Source: Phaeodactylum tricornutum CCAP 1055/1 (Eukaryota; Bacillariophyta; Bacillariophyceae; Surirellales; Neidiaceae). Taken from it: DNA of 64,000 bases. Position 1 is the stretch's first letter. Each line of letters starts with the position of its first letter. A program made the translations under genes and the position numbers. Shown here piece by piece: positions 1-10,745 of this stretch. The stretch covers positions 1,054,001 to 1,118,000 of the forward strand of contig NC_011671.1 in assembly GCF_000150955.2 (NCBI RefSeq), read 5' to 3'. The notes beneath the pieces are model-generated. The model made no database searches. It was not told the origin of the DNA and was given only the letters and a program-made list of their open reading frames with translations.

Positions 1-38
1 TGTCACCTGCTGATTTTACAATCACAAATTTATGCACC

Positions 39-1163
39 ATGAAGCCTTTTAGCCTTTCCACTGTTGTACTCATTCTAAGCAGCCTCTCACTATCGGCTTC
101 TGCCGGCGTGTCTTTTTCCCAGAGTCTTGGAGTATCCCGGAGCGGCAGTGTTTTCGGGATCCCGCGTGGCGGCGGTTTGTTTGGAGGAAAAGATGAATCC
201 AAAAAGTACGTACTGAACTTGATTCTATCTGATATGAAATGGAGAACGCATAACTGACAATTTTTACAAAACCCGTGTCAAAGGGAAACTACTGTAGATG
301 AGGAGACAAAAAAGTATGCCGCCATGACACAAGAAGAGATTGAAGAATGGTTGGAGCATGTTCCTGTCTTCGCGGTTACCGATTCGAACGGAGCGGGTGT
401 TGTTCTCAAGCCCGAAAACGACACAAGTGTGTTCTATTTTTTCTTGAATCCTATGCAAGCTAATGCTACCTTGACGCAGCTCAAAGGTGCCAATGACGAA
501 ATGGATCTGAAGGTATCCGCTTTTTCTCTCGGAAAAATTTGGTTCAACCTTTTGAATGGCGACCCCGAACGGGAAGTCAAGCTCACCTCGCCTGGTGCCG
601 AGGACGGAGAAGGTGAGACCACAAAGGGAGTTGAGTACCGACTAGTACCTGATACCCGTGATTTGCTTGGAGCTCGAATGCTTCTTACCATGACGCCCGA
701 GGATGGAGAAGCTATGAAAGAGAGCGGAGGAATGACACCTGAGATGGCTCAGGCCGCTATTAAGAAGGCCATGGAAGACTCACCGAAATTTAAGTCGACA
801 TACAACGAAATCCCTGTTTTTACGATTGCGCAGATGCGTATGCAAAAACAGCCGTCTGAAGGTGAAGAAAGTGAGCCGATCACCCTCCTGCCCATGTATT
901 TTAGTATGCAAAACATGGTAGGAACCTGGCAGGAGTTCATGAAGCAAGCCCCTACGGATGTCCAGGGTGTGGAACCGGCCATCAACCTAATGTCGCTCAA
1001 AGATTTGGTAGAAATGATGCAAAAGGAGTCCGAAATTGATTGGCGCCATGTTGTGTTGGTCCCTCCAGCCCCTGTCGGTGCCGACAGCGAAACATCTGCA
1101 TCTACCGCCACAGTGGCAGATCCTATGGCCCAAATGGGCGGTGCCACCCTCGGCGACGAATAA
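39..1163 (+). CDS. Tic22-like plastid protein-import component (two exons)
   Basis: The first exon (from 39) encodes a signal peptide (MKPFSLSTVVLILSSLSLSA) and a short Gly/Ser-rich linker. The second runs from about 300 to the stop at 1163. The body matches the Tic22 pattern: an acidic helix (EEIEEWLEHV), then PVFAVTDSNGAGVVL, a segment equivalent to the FFF-P-A--L core (FYFFLNPMQANATL), and a V-AFSLGKIW strand. Tic22 proteins are soluble intermembrane-space factors of the TIC/TOC plastid import route; in diatoms they would act between plastid membranes. The splice sites are not settled. GTACGT at 206 is the best-looking donor, but its phase does not fit the acceptor ending at 297. GTACTG at 210 paired with the acceptor ending at 302 keeps the frame. 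The C-terminal Gln/Met/Ala tail is typical low complexity. Confidence 0.75.
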
Positions 1164-1220
1164 TGAAGCATAGATAGGACGATTCATTAATGTAAGGTTA
1201 CTCGATCAACAATTTGATTT

Positions 1221-4200
1221 TCAGTCGATCAATGCTGAGCGAAGAGCATCGCAGCTGTCTTTGGCGTCGCCGAGAAGAACATCGACATTGTCCTTGAATA
1301 GGATCGGATTCTGCATACCGGCATACCCAGTGTTGCCAATAGACCGCTTCAGGACAAAAACATGGCCACTCTTCCAAACTCGAAGGACGGGCATGCCATA
1401 GATGCTGCATTTGGGATCGTCCTCGGCGGCACTACTAACGGTATCCGAAGCGCCGATCACAAGAGTTACATCCGTTTCCGCAAATTCTTCATTGATGTCT
1501 TCCATTTCAAAAACCATATCGTACGGAACACCAGCTTCAGCAAGCAAAACATTCAATTGGCCAGGCATACGGCCGGCGACCGGGTGAATACCAAAACGCA
1601 CATTCTTTCCTTCTTCCTTCAATTTTTTGGCGATTTCAGCAATCGAAAACTGTGCACGAGCTACAGCAAGACCGTATCCAGGCGTGATCATAATGGTCCT
1701 TGCCTCTTTGAGAGCGTCAGCAACGTTGTCGATTGTGGTCGTAGTAATTTCACCTTCGAATGCAGTTGTTTCTGTAGATTCCGAGCTCGTAGCAGTTCCT
1801 GCTCCACCTAGTACAACGGATACAACATTTCTTCCCATGGCCTGTCAAAAGACACCACTTTGTAAGTCGAAATACTACAATATCAACTTTTAGAGAGAAG
1901 TCTAGTTGACATACCTCGCACATGATCCAAGTCACTGCCAATCAAATCAAAAACAAGAGGTTCGTAAGATTCAGAGTAGATCGGCGACGCCACCTAGCTT
2001 TGAGGAAACCAAGAACTCACGTATGGCTCCAGAAAATCCTATTAGGGCACCGACTTGTGCCAGAAGAGGATTGCCAAGCAGGAACCCCTCTGCACACAGT
2101 GCCCAACCGGAGTATGAATTCAAGATTGTAATGACAACCGGCATATCCGCACCACCAATGCTTGCTGGTAAAACATCAATGGAGGAGCAAGTAAGAGCAT
2201 GTTGAGAACGAAGCAAAACGTATAGAATAAGTTTGCCTGACCTGTAAGATGATAGCCGAGAATTGATGCGATGCTAGCTACTATTCCGAGGCTAACGAGC
2301 TGCACAGTTCCATGATCAATACTGACTAGATTTGTAGCCAAAGAGGGGTCAAGAAAAGCAGCGAAACCTAGAACACAAGTCGTAATCATTGCAAGGTTTA
2401 GTTGGTCGCGCCCAGGCAAGCGCAATGGGGACGAGCCCATGATACCGGCAAGTTTACTGAAGGCAACTATCGAACCAGTAAAGGTAACGCCTCCGATCAG
2501 GATGGCAAGATAAATCGCCGAGAGAGTACCTGTGGTCAGATCGTCACCGGCAAAGAATTCACCCGCGGCTCCAGCCATGGCTGCTAGACCGACAAGAGAA
2601 TGGAAGGCGGCAACGGTCTGGGGGAGCTCAGTCGGTCCGACACCTGATGCAAGCTTCAATCCCACCCCACCTCCAAGAGCTCCCAATAGCCCGACTTGCT
2701 GAAAAGCAGCAGGGGCAGCTTCGGCGACGGCCATTTCACCGGTTGCCGCCGCCAAGCCGAACGTTACACCTGCCATACCTAGAACATTTCCAGTCCTAGC
2801 AGTTTCTTGATTCGCAAGCCCTGCAATCGCAGCAATGCAGCAGATGGCCGAAGCAATGCCGACAGTGCCGGTCATGGTGTCTAGATTTCCCACTCCCGAG
2901 AAGCCAGCTATACCCAATCCTGCAAGAATAACACTCGTGGGGATTGCGTACAGTTCAAAGAAATCCTTCGGCTCATTCTGTCGGCGGAACAATTCCAGCA
3001 CTGTTACCAATTAAAAAGAGGACAGTTGGAAGTTAGCCGTCTCTAGTTGGACTGAAACATCAGAGCGAACTACCTGTAAGCTTACTTACTCTTTCCGGAA
3101 ACCAAAAATCCACCGGCAACATTTACGAACGACAGCGCTGTTGCAATAGCGCCCAGCCAATGTGCTGGGCTATCTGGAATTAAACCCTTGGTGTCCGTCG
3201 CATGACTTCCCAAAAGAAGCATGCCGCCAATTGCTGTCATCCCGGAAATGGCGTTGGTTACGGCCATCAGTGGAGAGTGCAGAGCCGGTGCAACGCCCCA
3301 GACTACTTGATACCCTGCGAGGCCAGCCAACGCAAAGGTGGCCAATAGAGATACACTCTCAGGAGAATCGGTAGTAAGACCAAAGGCAACCAAAATAATC
3401 GCAGCAAGACTCGAAATGCCAGTATTTTTTACGAACGACACTTTTTGCTTTTTATTGGCCGAGACGATAGGATCTTCTTCCGTCAATAGCACGTCTACCT
3501 GGGCTTTGGCTGGTAGTGGAGGAGGGCTAAAAGGCTTAATCTTGTCGGGCCAACGGGCCTCTCCTTTGTAAGCGATCAACATATTTTGCACTGCATCGTC
3601 ATCTAAATCGATTAGAAAGAGATTCTTTTCCTTGGTTGTCTGGGGACCGATACTTAAAATGAACTTGGCCACATTGTTTGCGAAAAGATTGCTGGCTGTC
3701 GCAGGTAGACGGGACGGAAGGTCGGTGTATCCGACAATTTTAACCCCGTTATCTGTTGTGACGATCTCGTCCGGTTTAGTTAGAGCTACGTTTCCGCCGT
3801 TCGCAGCGGCCAAATCCACACAGACGGATCCTGCCTTCATCTCCGACAACATCCCTTCATCTACTAACACAGGGGCTTTGCGGCCAGGAATCAAGGCCGT
3901 CGTAACAATTATATCCACGTCCTTGGCCTGCTCTAGCATGAGCTTGGCCTGTGCCGCTTTATAGGCGTCACTCATTTCCTTGGCGTATCCACCAGTACCA
4001 CTTCCGTCTTCTTGTACATCGACTTCCAAAAACGTAGCGCCCATAGATTCGACTTGTTCTTTGCAGATGGAACGTACGTCAAAGGCCCGGACAATTGCCC
4101 CCATATTTTTGGCGGTCTGCACCGCCGCCAATCCGGCCACGCCAGCCCCAAGCACCAGGATTTTGGCGGGAGGTACCTTACCAGCGGCTGTCATTTGACC

Positions 4201-5009
4201 CGCAAAGAAACGTGGAAATTGCTCCGCCGCTTCCACGATGGCGCGATAGCCTGCAATGTTGGCCTGAGAGGAAAGAATATCGTACGACTGCCCTCGACTG
4301 AGCATGCGAGGGACACAATCCAAGGCAAAGACGTTCGTCCCTTGCGCCACCAAAGCATGGTATAGATCACTGTTAATTGCGGGCTGGATTGTACTAATTA
4401 AAGTTTTCCCGGCAAATTTTGGTACATCCTCATCACTCGGCGGACGGACCTTGGTGAGAATGTCAGCATCCTGGTATATCTGGGTGGCTTTTAAGACAAT
4501 CGCGCCGGCTTCTAGGTATGCTGCATCGTTGAAAGAGGCCTTGTCGCCAGCTACAATCCAGAATATTTGTAAGATACCAGAAATGAAGCGACAAGGCAAA
4601 CTCTGGAATATTTAGATCAATACATACCTCCAGATTCGACGGCGACGGTAAATCCTTCTTTGACCAGTGTTCGGACCGAGTCAGGTGTTTGTGACACTCG
4701 ACACTCGCCTGGGAAAGATTCTTTCAGTACTCCTATAGTAAGACGCTCGTAAGGAATTCCTGCACCCGAATCGTGAGGTGATGGGGCCTCTTCATCGAAA
4801 AACGCTTGAGTCGTATCCTTTTTCGTCTTCTGTTGGATTTCCTTGTCGGGAATGATCGCAAAGCGGAAAGAAGGCGAAGGTCTACCATTGATACGGATTC
4901 GTGGAACAGACCGCAACGGAGGGGAAAAGGCCTGGCTGATACTACAAGCAGAAAGAACCAAGGCTGTCGCAGTCACGGCCCCAACGATGGAAAAGTTGGT
5001 GATTCTCAT
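1221..5009 (-). CDS. PNT: Proton-translocating NAD(P) transhydrogenase, single-chain alpha-beta form (six exons)
   Basis: Exons read on the minus strand are 5009-4628, 4550-3090, 3000-2242, 2164-2021, 1934-1915 and 1841-1221. They join in frame to about 1128 residues. The enzyme couples hydride transfer from NADH to NADP+ to proton movement across a membrane. Domain order is: signal peptide with an SQAFSP motif; NAD-binding domain I ([20 protein letters not shown] across the first junction, and [18 protein letters not shown]); membrane helices with [19 protein letters not shown]; a second membrane block ([14 protein letters not shown] across the third junction, NSYSGWA); and NADP-binding domain III ([41 protein letters not shown]). 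The usual GA-ND in domain III reads [10 protein letters not shown]. The A-F motif suggests a plastid rather than a mitochondrial membrane, which is inference. Every junction restores a family-conserved segment, so the model is well supported. Confidence 0.93.
1915..1934 (-). other. 20-nt coding microexon of the transhydrogenase gene
   Basis: On the minus strand the exon is preceded by TTGGCAG and followed by GTATGT, with flanking introns of 86 and 73 nt. It begins in phase 1. Joined to its neighbours it yields GAI-LTWIMCE-AMGRNVV, matching the bacterial beta-subunit segment that links the last membrane helix to domain III (ILSYIMCKAMNR). Skipping it would shift the frame. Confidence 0.85.
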
Positions 5010-5748
5010 TGTCGCTTACTGTCAGCAAATTCAAGGAAGAGTTCAATGGGCTGGATAGATCGTCTGTCCCATGGCTTGAAGAAATTTATGTCCTCCATCT
5101 CGATCGACAGTTCTCGGGAAGATCTGGAAGAGGGGAGGGGAAGGTGTGAACGCGAAGCGCTAATGTAAAAGGATGAGGAAGTAACTTTAGAATCCGAATC
5201 CAGACCACTTCTGATTTTGATGGGCCTCAGAGTCAGCCACATGAGATGCAGTCAGTCTTATCAGCTGAATGTCGTGTCTTTTCCAGGATACGAATTATGA
5301 TTGATTTTTTTTTCTGACAGCGGATGACTTATGGAAACGAAAGAAAACGAATGAACTTCGATGTCTGAATTGTAGCCGAGATGCTGGCTTCGGTTATCAT
5401 ATTATTATTAGCCAGGCAGATTTCTACACGAGCAGATACGACACGTAGAGAAAGTTTGTGAAGTTTGAAAGATCGTCCGATTTGACGACGTTTACAGGTA
5501 TACATACATGTCACGAAACTGGTCATTTCTCGTAACAAATATGTCAAGAGGGGATCGCAGTAAACTAGTCAACCATAAATTTCTGGGGCGATCCTTTTGG
5601 GGGACCAGACTCTTCACGGAAAATACCCAAATAGATTTGGTAACGATGGCCGTTTCCCGACTCAAAGGAGAGAGCAAAGGAGTCGATGCTTCAGACATCA
5701 AGAAGAAGCTGAAGAGAAAGAAGAAGATCGTGGTTTGGTCTAACCGGC
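5010..5748. other. Divergent intergenic region, transhydrogenase / SET gene
   Basis: This 740-bp stretch separates two divergently transcribed genes. It should contain both promoters. The only distinct signal is TTACTGTCAGCAA at 5016-5028, seven bases upstream of the transhydrogenase start codon. A short open frame from the ATG at 5646 encodes a Lys/Arg-rich N terminus that may belong to the SET gene. No RNA gene or repeat was seen. Confidence 0.6.
5016..5028. promoter_or_regulatory. TTACTGTCAGCAA motif, immediately upstream of a start codon
   Basis: The identical 13-mer occurs at 11667-11679, between another divergent gene pair. Both belong to a family of ACTGT-centred motifs seen in most intergenic regions here. 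An initiator or transcription-factor role is inference. Confidence 0.4.
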
Positions 5749-7485
5749 GTGTCTGAATCTACTTGGCAAGCTACCTTGGTGTTGTTTCTTGCAATGGCGA
5801 CAGCACTATTTTGGAATCACATCGCGAAAGATTGGGTAGACGAGACGGTGATTTCGCTTTTGAGATCGATCTGCGGAGAATTGGATACATCGTCGGACAC
5901 GAAGGCAGGTTGCAATCCCGTTCTTGCGGCTACCCGCAGAACTCACCAAGCATCCCACGATATTCGTAAAGGTACCATGCTTGTGACAATTCCACGAGAC
6001 AAGCAACTTTGGGATTTGGATGCCTTGCGCAGCAATCTAGGGCTCCAGCTTTTGAAAGCAAAAACAAAGACGAGCCCAGAGTTCATCGATGCCGGTGCTG
6101 TTTTAGCTGCTCGTTTGGCTCAAATCCAGGGACAAATTCGAAAGAACAACACGGATGATGTAGAAGCAATGGAGCACTACCGCGACTACATTAACGTGCT
6201 GCCGAAATACAGTGATTTTGCCGAGTTCCATCCTCTTCTCTGGTCCCAGAAAGAGCTGGAATTAGCGCTAACGGCTACATCAGCTTACGACACTATTAAA
6301 TCGATGCAGAACCAAATGGAATCGGAATATGAGGCTTTTAAGGAGGTTTCGGTCGACTTCACAGAGGGAGTGTCTCGCGAAGCCTATAAGACTGCCCGTT
6401 TGAATGTTTGGACTCGTAGCTTCGGCACTGGACCTCTCCCAGCGAACGAAGCGGCACCGAATCAGTCTCTTGATTCGGAACTCAAAATGTACGCGCAACA
6501 CGGCATCGACCTCTCCAAGGGCTCGCATGCAATGGTTCCGATTCTGGATCTTTACAACCACCATGCCCGTCCTAACGTAGGCTTTACGTACAATACAGAG
6601 GCCCGGGTTTTCGAAGTACGCGCATTAAAGACGATTCCTGTGGGAACCGAGATCATGGATTCTTACGGAAAACACACCGACTCACATTTGTTTGCCAAAT
6701 ACGGCTTTATAAATGGCGATGGCAGTGGATACATCCAAGGCAGTATTGCCATCTTCCACAGCCCGTTGAGTGCGAACGGTAACGATACACCACGTGGCAT
6801 CCAGGCGCTTCACTATTTGCAGTATGACGATGGATACCAGTCCTGCGTCGATCAGAATCAACAGGAAGCTTGGGCGTTCAAGCAACGCAAGCTTAGGCTA
6901 ATGATGAATTTGTTGAAGGTTCCTGAACGTTGGAATGTTTTCGTCCAGCCTCCGAGTCCGCTGTCTGAGCCTGCTCGAAATTCGGATCAGCCCATTACTA
7001 GCAAGATCCCAACGATGAACCCACGTACCGTGAAAATGGACACCCGTTTAATCTTTTCGACGTGTCGTTTGATCGTCATGACGCATACCGACTACAATGG
7101 CACCGCGGCGGATCAACTAGAGGCTCATATTGGCAATGCAAGCTATGTTCTGCCGGAATCCAACGAAGCCCTTGAATTTCGCACAAGGTTCTGCGTTGCT
7201 CGCATGGCGTTGACGGCCACTCAACGTATTCGGGGATCTGCCGATGGCCACAAAAACATTCAAGAGAATCTTCGTGTTGAAAACTTCGGTAAACGCCTCT
7301 GGATGGTGGCGCATGTCAAATTTGGGGAATTGATGGCTCTAGAAGCAATCCAGAGCGAGGCATTCACCATGGCTAATGGTTTCAAAGACTTCCCAAAAGA
7401 TGATCCTGCGTACAAGATGCGGGATGACCCATGTGGAGTCGAGTACTTGCAGCCCTTGTTTGAGAGTTTGGACGACCAGGAATGA
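5749..7485 (+). CDS. SET-domain lysine methyltransferase, SETD3/Rubisco-LSMT-like
   Basis: This is a protein lysine N-methyltransferase of the split-SET, Rubisco-LSMT/SETD3 kind. An early segment (HYRDYINVLPKYSDFAEFHP, about residue 140) matches the family's INVLP-region. The catalytic half has VPILDLYNHHARPN (the NH motif that binds SAM) and, after a short spacer, DSYGKHTDSHLFAKYGF (the terminal Tyr-Gly motif). A C-terminal Rubis-subs-bind-like helical part follows. The frame opens without an ATG. The first in-frame ATG is at 5794 (MATALFWN), inside a hydrophobic segment WQATLVLFLAMATALFW. An ATG-led, Lys-rich peptide from 5646 ends in a neighbouring frame at 5756, so an unseen small intron or a frame shift may join them into a membrane-anchored N terminus. 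The substrate is unknown. Confidence 0.85.
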   Translation: MSESTWQATLVLFLAMATALFWNHIAKDWVDETVISLLRSICGELDTSSDTKAGCNPVLAATRRTHQASHDIRKGTMLVTIPRDKQLWDLDALRSNLGLQLLKAKTKTSPEFIDAGAVLAARLAQIQGQIRKNNTDDVEAMEHYRDYINVLPKYSDFAEFHPLLWSQKELELALTATSAYDTIKSMQNQMESEYEAFKEVSVDFTEGVSREAYKTARLNVWTRSFGTGPLPANEAAPNQSLDSELKMYAQHGIDLSKGSHAMVPILDLYNHHARPNVGFTYNTEARVFEVRALKTIPVGTEIMDSYGKHTDSHLFAKYGFINGDGSGYIQGSIAIFHSPLSANGNDTPRGIQALHYLQYDDGYQSCVDQNQQEAWAFKQRKLRLMMNLLKVPERWNVFVQPPSPLSEPARNSDQPITSKIPTMNPRTVKMDTRLIFSTCRLIVMTHTDYNGTAADQLEAHIGNASYVLPESNEALEFRTRFCVARMALTATQRIRGSADGHKNIQENLRVENFGKRLWMVAHVKFGELMALEAIQSEAFTMANGFKDFPKDDPAYKMRDDPCGVEYLQPLFESLDDQE

Positions 7486-7545
7486 TTTTGTATGCGCTCT
7501 AAACGCTTCAACGATTACAATACACAATAGTACGGTTTCTGCATG

Positions 7546-8661
7546 TCAACAAGCAGCCGGATAATTATTGTAAAGGACAGCGGAAGCAGAGATCAAGCCA
7601 AATAGGCAATGGAAGCCTTCGTGCATCTTGTGTCCGATCTGCTGTTGCCAGAGATCGATACCGGGATTGTTACTGAAGACCAAAACGTCACATACGCTCT
7701 TGGTGAGGGCCACAAACGAATCAAAGTGCTTCTCTCTGGCCTTCTCCAGACCCTTTTTAGTAAAATCTATTTCATCCGCTGTCTGGGTTTGCTCTCGGCG
7801 TTGCTGTAAGAAGTGGAGGGTTGTCTGCCGTTGATCAAGGTATCCTCGAACATTAACAATTAAGCCGGCGACCGCTCCTCCGAAATAAGCTCGATTCGCT
7901 ACTGCACTTGCTCGTCTAGCGTATCTATTCCGTCGTTCCAAGCGTTCTCGAGATCCTAGTCGGTAGTTGTCGAAAGTGCCGGAGGCTATGAGAAAGGAAA
8001 TATTGTCTGCTGCCCAGAAGCCCATTAAACCGAGGGTTTTCAGAGCTGTTCCTAACAATGCCCACAGTGGTGTGTCGGGGAGTTTGGGTTCAGTAAGCAA
8101 AAAAGTTGTCGCCATCTTCTGTTGCAATCGGTATGCTAAACCATTCAGAAGAGGGACCAGCGATTGTTGATTTTTACCGTATCCGCCTGTATCAAGACAT
8201 TTTCCAGCCGGTTCGTCTCTTGGTTTCCTATCCAAATTCTGTTGTAAGTAATAGCCGAGTGCTTCCAAAATCCCCATTTTCCGGAGGCGATGAAACTCGA
8301 TGACGCTTCGTCCCATGCGAAACGCTTTACGACTCGTTGTGAGGCTGTTTTTTAGAGACGCAAACCGCTGCGCTTGGTTGATTCTTCCCCGGCCCGCAAA
8401 CCACCAAGAAAGCAAACGAGCAACATACTGTAAAATTTTTGTGAGCTTATCCCTTCCGTCTAACGTCAACGCCAACGCGACCCAATTTTTCAATTCATAA
8501 GCGTTAGCTTTGTGACGCATGCCATGCGCTAAACATACAATTGGAAGTTTTGATATTGATGCAGGCAAATTCGCCGTCGTCGTCGTCGTGGGCGCTTCTA
8601 TAGTCTCATCCGGGACGGTTGAGGTCATGGTGTAGTTACAGATGCCGTTGCTTTCCACCAA
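7546..8661 (-). CDS. PEX11: PEX11-family peroxisome proliferation protein
   Basis: PEX11 proteins are peroxisomal membrane proteins that bend the membrane and drive peroxisome elongation and division. After a low-complexity Thr-rich N terminus and the segment HGMRHKANAYELKNWVALAL comes the family's hallmark start, TLDGRDKLTKILQYVARLLS. SLKNSLTTSRKAFRMGRSVI follows in the amphipathic-helix region. The C terminus has CDVLVFSNNPGIDLW and a final hydrophobic helix (FHCLFGLISASAVLYNN), as expected. At 371 residues it is longer than typical 230-280 residue PEX11, mainly through an insert around residues 120-190. An alternative start lies 30 bases downstream (MTSTVPDE). It is single-exon, and its 3' end faces the SET gene 60 bp away (convergent). 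Confidence 0.85.
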   Translation of the reverse strand: MVESNGICNYTMTSTVPDETIEAPTTTTTANLPASISKLPIVCLAHGMRHKANAYELKNWVALALTLDGRDKLTKILQYVARLLSWWFAGRGRINQAQRFASLKNSLTTSRKAFRMGRSVIEFHRLRKMGILEALGYYLQQNLDRKPRDEPAGKCLDTGGYGKNQQSLVPLLNGLAYRLQQKMATTFLLTEPKLPDTPLWALLGTALKTLGLMGFWAADNISFLIASGTFDNYRLGSRERLERRNRYARRASAVANRAYFGGAVAGLIVNVRGYLDQRQTTLHFLQQRREQTQTADEIDFTKKGLEKAREKHFDSFVALTKSVCDVLVFSNNPGIDLWQQQIGHKMHEGFHCLFGLISASAVLYNNYPAAC

Positions 8662-9160
8662 TCTTTGCTTGTCTTGGCCGGATCAAGCCTTTATGTACCA
8701 AGCAACGCGTCCAGAATCTCAATCTGTGGAACACTAAGCATCGAATAGCAAAGACACGCCGGAAGATCACTGTGCCTGTGATGGATGGCAGTCTACAAGT
8801 GCCCGTAAATTGTCTGTGGAGCAAAACTGTGACGAAAGAACCCGGATTTTGTCATCTCAAAATGACGCGCAGAACTGGTGGTAAATGATGGCAAGAGAAA
8901 ATCGATCTTACCTGCCAAGAATCAGGACGGGTCAGCTCACCGCCTAACGACATCACCAATGCATGATGGGATAGTTCATAAAACGACGAAATCAATTACC
9001 TGAGCTGACTTTCTACCGTAAACTAGTGAAAGAAATTGGAAAATGCTTATGGTAGTAATTGCCTCAATGAGGTCCGTACTCATTAAACCGTGGTAATAAG
9101 AATACATCACAGTTCAGTCCCTAAACAGACCAGCAGAAAGACATGTACACGTCAACAAGC
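8662..9160. other. Intergenic, no gene seen
   Basis: This 500-bp spacer lies between the PEX11 start and the 3' end of the cyclin gene. I found no convincing frame, tRNA or repeat in it. It probably holds the PEX11 promoter. Confidence 0.5.
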
Positions 9161-10338
9161 TTACAAAGCCGCCCCCGAAAGCATGTGATGATGTTGCGAG
9201 CCCTCGCGAGAATATGCTACAGATGTCTGCGAGTGAGGGGGGGCAAATGTCAATTGAGTCGGGTAAAACTGCGTTTCCATTGTCCCCAAGTATGACATTT
9301 CCGGGTAAGTCAAGTTCTGTGCGCAGCGTTGGATGGATACCTGGGGGTGATAGTAGCTCGTTTGATTCACTTTCCCTGGCACTGAGTCGGATCGAGGAAC
9401 CGGTCTAAAATCGGAGTCTTGTTGGAAGTAGTCTGCGGAGAAACTTGACTGCATGTTGTGGGAGGTCATAATGAGATTAGCCGTATCGTTCATGCGAGCA
9501 TCGGCTGGAGGCGACGGCGTGATATGGGAAGCAGCCCGCATCGTAGAATGGAGATGATGCTGAATGGAAGCGTTGGCATCCAAATCTACCGCAGTCGTTT
9601 GTGGTACATGCGGCACCTGGTGGACCATGTGCGATATCTGGTGCACTGTGGACAGGTCCGATACTGGGGACAATACCGGCGCAGAGTGCGACCAAAGTTG
9701 AGCACGGTACTTGTCAAACACATCAGGGGTCACGTGCAAACTAAAGTTGATCCGGAAGAGAAAATCCACTTCCAATCCATTGATCTCAGACACTAAAACA
9801 CCTCCGATCTTGGCGTAGTAAGCATTGTTGTAGTACGCATCGTCAAAAAACTTCGCTGCCAGTAATACGGCTGTGATCACCACACGGTGCACGTTCAAAT
9901 CCGTGAGAAGAAAGTTGTTTCGTTGAATCAACCGGTCGATGTAAATAAGAGCCAAGATGAAGCATTCGCTCGAGCACGAGGCATACTTGTGAATCCTTTC
10001 GAGTCCAAACAGAGGCATTAGAAAGGATCCCACATTCGTATGAAGTTTGATGTCAATGCAAAAACGTACCGTTCTAAATATTGAAGCACACCGATGCCGG
10101 GAGCTTTCATTGCGTGAAACTTCGTTACCTGTCCCGGATCGCCCATGGCGATCGAGGCATTCTGAATGACCAATCGGTCCAGAACAGCAGCAAGCACCTG
10201 AACGATGGCTAGCCCTTCCACGTTCTGTTCGTGTGTGGCTTCCATCCTTGCTACTTTGTTTGTCGCCGGAAGCACAACGTTTTCAATACAGGCCGCACAG
10301 GGCTTGCTTACTGGGATACCGACATGCTCGAAAAGCAC
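9161..10338 (-). CDS. PHO80-like (P/U-type) cyclin, two exons
   Basis: Exon 1 is 10338-10070 and exon 2 is 9995-9161, with a 74-nt intron (GTACGT donor, AAAG acceptor). Joining them gives 367 residues and restores the cyclin-box start [20 protein letters not shown], followed by [44 protein letters not shown] and [15 protein letters not shown]. These are the PHO80/cyclin-P motifs. Such cyclins bind PHO85/CDKA-type kinases and link nutrient state to cell-cycle entry. The region after about residue 190 is Ser/His/Gln-rich and unstructured. In fungi the partner pathway is phosphate signalling; here it is unknown. Confidence 0.88.
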
Positions 10339-10745
10339 TCAAGGCAACTCTGGTTCGTTCTTCAGTATATTCCTTTAAAAAGAGTCAACAACAAATGCGT
10401 TCAAACCTAAACTATGTCTAACAGTGGTATGAGTGACGTTTGCGATGCGACTGAAGTTCAAGAAATCTGGCAAGGGCGAAAGAGAAACAAATGGCAGAAA
10501 TTTTTGTGAGACTTCTTTAGAACTGGGGGAGTGCAAGAAATAGGCCAGGAGAGCGTATACGTTTTACGGCGCGCACGTATCCAACCTCCTTTCCGTCATG
10601 GTGAAGTTGCTGTATCCTCCGCTTCCACAAAGCGCATCACATGATCTCTGCAGAACTTCAAATTCGGCAGCAGCAGACATTCCAAAATGTACGAACGAAT
10701 ATCTAAATAATGCGGAATCCGTGAATCACAACAATCCAATCATGA
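10339..10745. other. Intergenic, no gene seen
   Basis: This 400-bp upstream region of the cyclin gene contains no supported frame, RNA or repeat. Confidence 0.5.
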
